Assembly: GCA_022796475.1 (NCBI GenBank)
Contig: JAAWIS010000015.1
Coordinates: 1 to 56,495 of the forward strand
Direction: 5' to 3'
Source of the DNA: Lachnospiraceae bacterium
GTDB lineage: Bacteria; Bacillota; Clostridia; Lachnospirales; Lachnospiraceae
Length of the DNA: 56,495 nucleotides
The notes under the pieces were generated by a model. The model was given only the letters and a program-made list of their open reading frames with translations. It was not told where the DNA came from and searched no databases. The position numbers were made by a program, and so were the translations under genes. Positions 50,699 to 56,495 of the stretch are shown in pieces; within the stretch, counting starts at the first letter, position 1; each line of letters opens with the position of its first letter.

Positions 50699-51868
50699 TT
50701 AAGCCAGAAGTTCTTCCGCCAAAGCTTTCAGATTCGTTTCATCCTCAGCTTTCATTGCAGACCGGATTGTTACGATCGTGTCACAGAATGTCAGGTTTTT
50801 CATTCCTTCCAGGATCCCTTTCATAGCCTTAGCTGCTACCGGCCCCCAGCTTCCATTCTCCACCAGGGCTATTTTTCGGTTCTGATATGCCTTTGCTTTT
50901 AAATGATGAAGGAAGTCTTCCATAGGCGGGAACACTCCGCCGTCATAAGTTGCAGCAGCCAGCACCAGTTTATCAAACCGGAATGCCGCTTCTACTGCTT
51001 TCGACATATCACATCGGGATAAATCAAACAACTCTGCCTTCTCTCCGCTTTTCTCCTCCAAAATCTCTGCAAAACGTTTTGCCGCCTTTGCCGTATGTCC
51101 ATGAATGGAAGCGTATACAACGGCTGCTCCCTTTTCTTCTGGGCGATAACTGCTCCAGGTATCATACAGTCCCACATAATACCCGATATTTTCCGTTAAC
51201 ACTGGGCCATGAAGGGGGCAGATAATCTGGACATCCAAACCTGATGCCTTTTTTAATAAAGTCTGCACCTGAGTTCCGTACTTTCCTACTATGTTAAAAT
51301 AATACCGTCTAGCTTCACCAGCCCAATCTTTTGTACCGTTTACTGCCACTCTGCCGAATTTTCCAAATCCATCTGCTGAAAACAATACCTTTTGGGAAGC
51401 TTCATACGTAACCATTACTTCCGGCCAATGAACCATTGGCGCCATAAAAAACTGAAGGCTGTGGCTGCCTAAACTTAAGGTATCGCCCTCTTTCACAACC
51501 ACTTTTCTTTCTTCCAGATCCATATCAAAAAATTGGGCCATCATAGCAAAGGTTTTAGCATTCCCTACCAGTTTCATCTCAGGATAAGCTTCTGCTAAAA
51601 TCTGAACACTTCCGGAATGATCTGGCTCCATATGGGAAACGACCAGATAGGACGGCGCCTTTCCCTCCAGGACTTCTTTTATCTTTTCCATCCATTCCGT
51701 TACAGCGCGGCTGTCTACTGTATCCATAATTGTTATTTTATCATCTAAAATTACGTATGAATTATAGGAAACCCCTTCTGGTACAATATATTGACTTTCA
51801 AATAAATCAATTGTGGTATCATCTACCCCTACATAGCGGATAGAATCAGTAACTGTTATATGTTCCAT
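50699..51868 (-). CDS. fprA: A-type flavoprotein FprA (diiron beta-lactamase fold + flavodoxin)
   Basis: The 389-aa protein has a metallo-beta-lactamase-like half with the diiron motif HMEPDH (about residues 79-84) and further His in HWPEVM and PLHGPV, then a flavodoxin half (from about 252, VVYASIHGHTAKAAK binding FMN). It lacks a rubredoxin tail. Such enzymes reduce O2 or NO in the cytoplasm of anaerobes, giving protection against oxygen. Start ATG 51868 follows AAGGAG by 7 nt and matches the family length; an in-frame ATG at 51907 also has AGGAGG at 6 nt, so a form 13 residues longer is possible. Confidence 0.92.
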   Translation of the reverse strand: MEHITVTDSIRYVGVDDTTIDLFESQYIVPEGVSYNSYVILDDKITIMDTVDSRAVTEWMEKIKEVLEGKAPSYLVVSHMEPDHSGSVQILAEAYPEMKLVGNAKTFAMMAQFFDMDLEERKVVVKEGDTLSLGSHSLQFFMAPMVHWPEVMVTYEASQKVLFSADGFGKFGRVAVNGTKDWAGEARRYYFNIVGKYGTQVQTLLKKASGLDVQIICPLHGPVLTENIGYYVGLYDTWSSYRPEEKGAAVVYASIHGHTAKAAKRFAEILEEKSGEKAELFDLSRCDMSKAVEAAFRFDKLVLAAATYDGGVFPPMEDFLHHLKAKAYQNRKIALVENGSWGPVAAKAMKGILEGMKNLTFCDTIVTIRSAMKAEDETNLKALAEELLA

Positions 51869-52025
51869 ACTATTTCTCCTTTCAGATTCTTCTTTCTCCT
51901 CACGCATAACTATCCTCCTCTGCTGACAATCTGACGCTTAATCCAACCACCTCAGAATGTATAAAAACGTGTTTTCAAACAGACTTTTTATCATACTTTC
52001 TTTTCAGATAATTATGCTATGGATT

Positions 52026-52054
52026 AGATTACACAGAATTCCTTCTTTTGTCAA
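52026..52054 (-). promoter_or_regulatory. Promoter of fprA
   Basis: TTGACA (52054-52049), 17-bp spacer, TAATCT (52031-52026) on the minus strand, some 120-155 nt before the two possible starts. Confidence 0.65.
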
Positions 52055-52088
52055 GTGATGCCATGATTTTTTATAAATTATCATTAAC

Positions 52089-52171
52089 AAACGATAACTT
52101 TTACATCGTTTCTCATTGTAATTCCTTATATTCCGTATTATAATCAAATAATAGAATGTAAGCACTTACAT
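52089..52171 (+). promoter_or_regulatory. Promoter and operator-like palindromes of the MATE exporter gene
   Basis: TTGTAA (52116-52121), 17-bp spacer, TATAAT (52139-52144). AAACGAT-N9-ATCGTTT (52089-52111) ends just before the -35, and ATGTAAG-CA-CTTACAT (52156-52171) sits at the transcription start, directly before AGGAGG. The positions suit one activator or repressor upstream and a repressor downstream. No regulator gene is adjacent. Confidence 0.7.
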
Positions 52172-52187
52172 ATAGGAGGAATCGAAT

Positions 52188-53525
52188 ATGGCAGCAGTTC
52201 ATATGGCAGAAGGAAACATTGTCAAACATTTAATTTCCTATTCCATCCCATTAATTCTGGGAAACTTATTTCAGCTCACCTACAATACTGTAGACTCTAT
52301 TATCGTAGGCCGGTTTATCGGGAAAGAAGCCTTAGCTGCTGTAGGCACGGCTAATCCGGTAATGAATATTACAATTTTAGGGATTTCAGGGATTTGTATC
52401 GGTTCTTCTGTGATCATGAGCGAATTTTTCGGTGCAAATGAATATGAAAATCTGAAAAAAGAAATGGCCACCACTGTTGTTTTCGGACTCTATTTTTCTG
52501 TCATTCTTGCTTTTTTAGGCCTTTTTATTTCTCGTCCGCTGCTTCAGATACTACAGGTTCCATCGGAAATTTTAGGCATCGCCTCTACTTATCTGCGCAT
52601 CGTTTTCCTTGGTACTCCTTTTACTTACTTTTATAATGCTATTTCTGCATCTTTAAAAAGCATAGGCGATTCCAAAACACCACTAAAATTCCTGGCCTTT
52701 GCTTCTATATTAAATGGCGTTTTAGATATTATTTTAATCGGCATCTTTCATATGGGCATTATTTGCTCTGCTGTCACAACCGTAATTGCGGAAGGAACCT
52801 CCGCTGTTTTGTGTATTTTTTATGTGTATCGGAAAATCCCCGCTCTTCAGCTTTACAAAGGGGAATTTCGAATCCATCCCCTGCTGCTGCGGCGCACGCT
52901 TCAATACGGAAGTATTACTGCACTTCAGCAGGCCTGCCAGCCGGTAGGCAAGCTGCTGATCCAGGGCTCTGTCAACACGATGGGCATTAATGCAATGGCC
53001 GGTTACAATGCAGCAACCCGGATTGATGATTATGCCTGTTTGCCTGAGCAAAGCATTGCACACAGCATTACTACATTTACGGCTCAAAACCGGGGAGCAA
53101 AGCAGTACCAGCGGATTCGAACCGGCTTTTTAACCGGTCTTTCTCTGGAATTTACCTACTGGATTTTCATATGCGCTCTTACCTGGGTTTTAAAACGTCC
53201 ATTTATGCAGCTTTTTGTTACTGAGGGCAGCGAAGAAGTGGTAGCTCTTGGATGCAGCTATTTAAGTCTTATGGCTGTTTTTTATATTTTCCCAGGTTTT
53301 ACTAATGGATTCCAGGGATTTTTCCGCGGAATGGGAAACATGAATATTACTCTTTTAGGAACCTTCATTCAAACTTCACTTCGGGTAATCTTCGTATATC
53401 TTCTGGTCCCCAAAATCGGGATTAACGGAATCGCCTCAGCCTGTGCCATAGGGTGGAGCGTTATGCTGCTGGTAGAAATCCCATACTACTTTTACTTTAC
53501 GAAACGTACTCTTAAGCGCGTTTGA
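52188..53525 (+). CDS. MATE-family multidrug/metabolite exporter
   Basis: A 445-aa protein with 12 hydrophobic helices in two halves. The first half opens LISYSIPLILGNLFQLTYN and VDSIIVGRFIGKEALAAVGT, the second half has AGYNAATRIDDYACLPEQS and GFFRGMGNMNI, standard MATE (DinF/NorM type) features. Na+ or H+ driven export of drugs or metabolites is the family role. AGGAGG lies 8 nt before ATG 52188. It is a single-gene unit behind a symmetrical operator, so it is probably inducible. No clear terminator follows; the gap 53526-53751 holds a short decayed coding stretch (around 53625-53705). Confidence 0.92.
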   Translation: MAAVHMAEGNIVKHLISYSIPLILGNLFQLTYNTVDSIIVGRFIGKEALAAVGTANPVMNITILGISGICIGSSVIMSEFFGANEYENLKKEMATTVVFGLYFSVILAFLGLFISRPLLQILQVPSEILGIASTYLRIVFLGTPFTYFYNAISASLKSIGDSKTPLKFLAFASILNGVLDIILIGIFHMGIICSAVTTVIAEGTSAVLCIFYVYRKIPALQLYKGEFRIHPLLLRRTLQYGSITALQQACQPVGKLLIQGSVNTMGINAMAGYNAATRIDDYACLPEQSIAHSITTFTAQNRGAKQYQRIRTGFLTGLSLEFTYWIFICALTWVLKRPFMQLFVTEGSEEVVALGCSYLSLMAVFYIFPGFTNGFQGFFRGMGNMNITLLGTFIQTSLRVIFVYLLVPKIGINGIASACAIGWSVMLLVEIPYYFYFTKRTLKRV

Positions 53526-53751
53526 TGATTTTTATTATCTTTCCATCTGTAAACCGCCCCTCTTCACAGGCGATGGAATTTCGAGAACTCACTTTGACAG
53601 GCCAGGCTTTACAGCCATGATGCAGATTTGATTGATGGGGAGTTTTTTATGAAAACAGTGTTGAACAGATATAACCGACTGATCAGATTTGTCCTCTTGT
53701 GCTAAACTGGTGACGGTACACGCCAAAATTTCAAACAAGGAGGACATGAAA

Positions 53752-54117
53752 ATGGTCTACACAAAGAAAGAAAAAAACAAGATTGAACGAGTACGCGAAG
53801 TATTTGCAGAGCACATCCGGCAAAGTCCCAATTATGACCTGCTTTGGTCAGATAAAGTGGGATATATCTGGTTGAGCATTGGAATCAGCCCGCTTTATGT
53901 TGACACAGGGCGCTGGATAGAATCAGCCGCTGATCTCTGCTACATTCTGCTGGATGATGTAGCAGACGATGTGTTTGAAATGACAGGAAACGAGCACTCT
54001 CTGGAAGATGCTGACCCACTGGAACTTGCTGAGATAATGCGGCGTTGGGAAGTCTATATCGGCCAACTGCCGGAATATGCGTATCTCTGCGAAAATCTGT
54101 TGAACAGGAACAAGTAA
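53752..54117 (+). CDS. Unknown 121-aa protein
   Basis: The protein begins MVYTKKEKNKIERVREVFAE and has a hydrophobic core GYIWLSIGISPLYVDTG, then an acidic helical part (ILLDDVADDVFEM, LEDADPLELAEIMRRWEVYI). No domain is recognised. Start ATG 53752 follows AAGGAGG by 8 nt; an ATG 6 nt upstream is too close to the site. It has its own perfect-stem terminator. The style recalls cargo genes of clostridial conjugative elements, which is only an impression. Confidence 0.65.
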   Translation: MVYTKKEKNKIERVREVFAEHIRQSPNYDLLWSDKVGYIWLSIGISPLYVDTGRWIESAADLCYILLDDVADDVFEMTGNEHSLEDADPLELAEIMRRWEVYIGQLPEYAYLCENLLNRNK

Positions 54118-54129
54118 CTGTTCCATGCC

Positions 54130-54169
54130 AGAGTATCAGAGCTTTCAAAGGCTTCTGATACTCTTTTTT
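54130..54169 (+). terminator. Terminator of the 121-aa protein gene
   Basis: AGAGTATCAGA (54130-54140) pairs perfectly with TCTGATACTCT (54154-54164), followed by TTTTTTG. Confidence 0.88.
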
Positions 54170-54275
54170 GCGGATTTTCTGTGAATTTCATTCAAAAGTC
54201 CTTGGTGCTTCGTTTCCGGATCGGCTTTAAAGTATGTAAGCTTCCGCAGGAAACACTCCCTTTTTGATTCCTTTT

Positions 54276-54719
54276 CTATTCGATTTTTATCGCTCCCATA
54301 TAGTGTCCGCATATCAGAACAAGTAGCACAAAGGTGGTCATCAGGAAAATGTAGTAAATTTGATCGGCAACCAGCATAATACTGGTTGCATCGTAATATA
54401 ATTTTCCGTTATAGAGTATTGCCGAAACGGGAGTCCGGAAATTTTTGCTGGACTTCATTTGAAAATGCTGTCCGCTTGGAACGCCCTTTAATTTGTACTC
54501 TTCCCCCTTATAGGAAACAGTGACCGAAAGAGAACCTGCCCTCAGTCCCCCTGCTCTTACCTTAATATCAGTAACCCTTACGGATACCTTCGTTCCCAAA
54601 GATTCTTTATCTTGTTTTCCTGCAATACCATTGAATACAATGGTCAGGAAAAGCATAACCACAAAACCAATGAACATTAATAAAATTTTTCTGTTTGTTT
54701 TCTTTTCTGTACCTTTCAT
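54276..54719 (-). CDS. Unknown membrane protein with two helices
   Basis: The 147-aa protein has an N-terminal helix (ILLMFIGFVVMLFLTIVFNG, about 12-31), an extracellular beta-rich middle of about 80 residues (SVRVTDIKVRAGG, SLSVTVSYKGEEYKL) and a C-terminal helix (IYYIFLMTTFVLLVLICGHY). No family is recognised; the arrangement resembles DUF3592-type proteins. TAGGAG stands 4 nt before ATG 54719. A likely promoter (TTGACA 54973-54968, 18-bp spacer, TAAATT 54949-54944, minus strand) would give a leader of about 220 nt. The rest of 54720-55213 has no supported gene. Confidence 0.6.
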   Translation of the reverse strand: MKGTEKKTNRKILLMFIGFVVMLFLTIVFNGIAGKQDKESLGTKVSVRVTDIKVRAGGLRAGSLSVTVSYKGEEYKLKGVPSGQHFQMKSSKNFRTPVSAILYNGKLYYDATSIMLVADQIYYIFLMTTFVLLVLICGHYMGAIKIE

Positions 54720-55213
54720 ATTCTCCTACCCCCAATCCTGTTCTTCTCAAACATAGTAAAACCGAATTCCGCTTTATAAGATTTCCTGCATACAGCGCCC
54801 CTTCTTAAAGGTATTGCTTCTGATTTTATCTTTCGTGTGCTCTCTTGTTCACTGAGAATATCCCAATAAAATCAAAAAACATATGCGCTGCCTGCCGGTT
54901 ATCTACAAGTTTTCTATTGTTCATTTTAATCTGCTTAAAGTAAAATTTACCATATGTCCAAGAAAATTGTCAAGGGATCTGCAGAGTCAATTTATTTTTC
55001 AATTTATTTTGTAGCGTTTCATTCATTCAATGCGATCCGTGAAAATGGATCCGATCAAAACCACATAGGGAAACTGCTTAATTCTTTTATTTTTGAGCAC
55101 TACAGACTCAAAACACGGTTTACCAAGCTTATGCTTTTTGTAATGGTTAAAATACTCCCCAAAGTTGAAAAAAGCCAGATTAGAAGTGATTTCCCCTAAT
55201 CCAGCCTTAATTC

Positions 55214-56125
55214 CTATTTTACTCTAATAAGTATATCTCCATCTATTTCAATTGTATTGTTATCTATAACCTTTAAGTCAGCACTTCCCATATTTCTGTC
55301 ATACACCATAGTAGCCCTATCATTCCCTTTCCATATTATGCTGCCACTAATAAGACCTTTTCCTCCTATACCTTGTTCCGCTGTTAGTGAAAATCCATCG
55401 CTACTTATATGTGTTTCAACCCAATATAAATCTTTTATCTCTGGATAATAAGTAGCTGCTAGCTTACGCATTTCATATTCATTATAGCCTTTCTTTACTC
55501 TTTCATCATTTATGATGGTATCTTCATTTTCTATCCACCATTGATAGGATTCATATTCCGTTTTTGAAATAAATGTTCCCTCCAGGATATTTGCGTAATT
55601 TATCTCTGCTGGCTTTGCCTCCTCTTCTGCAACAACTTTTGCACCTGTGCCATCTACCTTGAAGCCATCAGGAGTAGTAGTATTGACATACATAGCTCCG
55701 TATGGAACTTTGCTGTTAACCACATACAGCCACTTCTCCTGCTCATTATTAAAATGATAGTTTCCCATATCTCTTACCGGCTGAAAAAAGTATTCCTTAC
55801 CCTCTATAGTTTGCCAACCTGTAACCATTTTTCCATCAGAAAGATTCAGATAATACCAATACCCATCTTCATCGTCATGATGCCAGCCTGTCTTCATAGT
55901 CTTATTGGATTCATTAAAGTAGTACCAATCTTCCTTTGAATCAATAAACCAGCCGGAATATTTCTCACCTTTTGAATCCGTAAGGAATTTTGTTCCATCC
56001 TGTGTTATTATTGTTCCATTCGGTAATGACTGAGTATTTGCATATGCGGAACTGACTCTCCCGCATACCATAGCCTCTGATAAAGAAATGATCATCACTT
56101 TTCTCATTCGATTTTTGTTACCCAT
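55214..56125 (-). CDS. Secreted protein with choline-binding-type repeats and an unknown C-terminal domain
   Basis: The 303-aa protein has a signal peptide (about residues 1-30, ending SSAYA), then wall-binding repeats (YSGWFIDSKEDWYYFNES, MKTGWHHDDEDGYWYYLN, GKMVTGWQTIEGKEYFF; about 55-140), then a C-terminal beta-rich domain of about 130 residues (from NILEGTFISKTEYES to the end) that resembles a lipocalin-like stability domain but is not identified. AGAAGG lies 8 nt before ATG 56125. Probably attached non-covalently to wall polymers. Its sequence is more A/T-rich than the adhesin gene, suggesting a different origin. Confidence 0.8.
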   Translation of the reverse strand: MGNKNRMRKVMIISLSEAMVCGRVSSAYANTQSLPNGTIITQDGTKFLTDSKGEKYSGWFIDSKEDWYYFNESNKTMKTGWHHDDEDGYWYYLNLSDGKMVTGWQTIEGKEYFFQPVRDMGNYHFNNEQEKWLYVVNSKVPYGAMYVNTTTPDGFKVDGTGAKVVAEEEAKPAEINYANILEGTFISKTEYESYQWWIENEDTIINDERVKKGYNEYEMRKLAATYYPEIKDLYWVETHISSDGFSLTAEQGIGGKGLISGSIIWKGNDRATMVYDRNMGSADLKVIDNNTIEIDGDILIRVK

Positions 56126-56220
56126 TTTTACAGCCTTCTACAAATTATTTTTATAATCCTACTTTATACGATAAGTCAATATTAAAAGCCACAAAATGCT
56201 ATATTGTACGAAAAAGGAGT

Positions 56221-56390
56221 ATGATTGTGAAACATTAAAAACCAAGGTGAGTATAACCTTGAATACTGATGGTATTGAACCATTAAAAGAGTTGGCCGAA
56301 AAAGATGAGCGCTCTTTTTCCTAATATATAAATGTGATTTTAAAAGAATTTTTGTTAAAAAATATTTGTATCGATTTCAACAAAAAGTAA
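56221..56390 (+). pseudogene. Broken ribbon-helix-helix (CopG/Arc-like) regulator or antitoxin
   Basis: One frame reads VSITLNTDGIEPLKELAEKD then ERSFS, a TAA at 56322-56324, and YINVILKEFLL. Together they form a typical RHH protein in which a Gln codon (SFSQYIN pattern) has become a stop. The likely start GTG 56227, after AAAAAGGAG, is one base out of frame with this segment, so a frameshift in the ATTAAAAACC run is also likely. No toxin gene is seen before the next start. Confidence 0.65.
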
Positions 56391-56432
56391 TGATTCGGTA
56401 GTGTAAAATAGTTTGTGTCTTTGGAAAAAAAT

Positions 56433-56484
56433 AGCTCCTTTTTGGTAAGAATTCAGATATGACAATTCTTATCGAAAAGGAGTA
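56433..56484 (+). promoter_or_regulatory. Shine-Dalgarno-sequestering hairpin
   Basis: Arm 56434-56453 pairs with 56464-56483 over 20 consecutive positions (three G.U) around a 10-nt loop. The second arm contains AAAAGGAG, the ribosome binding site of the gene starting at 56490, so the folded RNA would block translation. Confidence 0.75.
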
Positions 56485-56489
56485 TTTTT

Positions 56490-56495
56490 ATGGCA
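56490..56495 (+). CDS. Start of a gene cut off by the window end
   Basis: ATG GCA follows AAAAGGAG by 7 nt at the last bases of the window. Only two codons are visible, so the product is unknown; the hairpin that covers its ribosome binding site is the only clue. Confidence 0.5.

Noticed and set aside
53625-53705. Short plus-strand frame HDADLIDGEFFMKTVLNRYN before the 121-aa gene
   Set aside because: It reads like the tail of a real protein, with GGGGAG before an ATG giving only 18 codons. Too short to support as a gene; possibly a remnant.
54954-55199. Open frame of 81 codons on the plus strand, and an open stretch on the minus strand (about 55040-55220) reading LAFFNFGEYFNHYKKHKLG
   Set aside because: The plus-strand frame has no ribosome binding site or family resemblance. 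The minus-strand stretch looks more protein-like, perhaps a transposase or other gene remnant, but it has no start and I cannot name a family.
1-56495. CRISPR arrays, rRNA genes, prophage structural genes, complete insertion sequences, T-box or common riboswitch leaders
   Set aside because: Looked for and not found. Repeats present are dispersed, not regularly spaced; no integrase, capsid or intact transposase gene is visible.

Overview
The window looks like chromosomal DNA of an anaerobic, gut-type Clostridia, most like a member of the Lachnospiraceae. The signs are strong AGGAGG ribosome binding sites, oxygen-sensitive Fe-S and flavin enzymes (a 4-hydroxybutyryl-CoA dehydratase-like protein, a ferredoxin-fused EtfA, NfnAB, FprA), a multi-CnaB adhesin with a BTAD regulator, RsgI-like anti-sigma factors and choline-binding-type wall repeats. 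No species is claimed.

Region 1 (1-18.2 kb) is catabolic. On the plus strand lie the end of one HpaB/AbfD-type dehydratase, a complete paralogue, an OFA-type MFS transporter and an Nfu-type Fe-S carrier. Facing them on the minus strand is a ten-gene set: a BaiCD/2-enoate-reductase-like flavoenzyme, acyl-CoA dehydrogenase, EtfB, ferredoxin-fused EtfA, an SDR, a class III CoA-transferase, a stand-alone adenylating enzyme, a 3-hydroxyacyl-CoA dehydrogenase-like protein, NfnS and NfnL. A near-consensus sigma-54 promoter precedes the first gene, and the gene upstream encodes a PAS-AAA+-HTH sigma-54 activator. Together they suggest an inducible pathway that activates a carboxylic acid to its CoA ester, dehydrates or reduces it, and conserves energy by flavin-based electron bifurcation. 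The substrate cannot be read from the sequence.

Region 2 (18.3-31.5 kb) is mostly housekeeping: CdaR-like regulator, ftsE, ftsX, an EnvC-like M23 protein and a CtpA-like protease in one run; a shared sugar-ABC ATPase; a YitT protein; a thioesterase-CvfB-methyltransferase operon; a GntR regulator; a small wall-binding protein; and a CdsB-type desulfidase. A 166-bp MITE-like element and the first copy of a multi-hairpin repeat lie at 26.2-26.5 kb.

Region 3 (31.8-42.2 kb) is bounded by two directly repeated tRNA-Gln(CUG) genes, each with the same promoter. Between them are a very large sortase-anchored thioester/CnaB adhesin, a small conserved-looking ORF and a BTAD (SARP-type) regulator. Multi-hairpin repeats sit downstream of both tRNAs.

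Region 4 (42.5-50.5 kb) has two ECF-sigma/RsgI-like anti-sigma modules: one with an 850-residue anti-sigma protein, the other with a secreted Cys/Asp-rich repeat protein in its operon. A CDF transporter, a VanZ-like protein, a small XRE regulator and decayed repeats lie between.

Region 5 (50.5-56.5 kb) has FprA, a MATE exporter behind a palindromic operator, unknown small proteins, a wall-binding repeat protein, a broken ribbon-helix-helix gene and, at the very end, a gene start whose Shine-Dalgarno sequence is buried in a 20-bp hairpin. No rRNA, CRISPR array, intact insertion sequence or prophage was seen.
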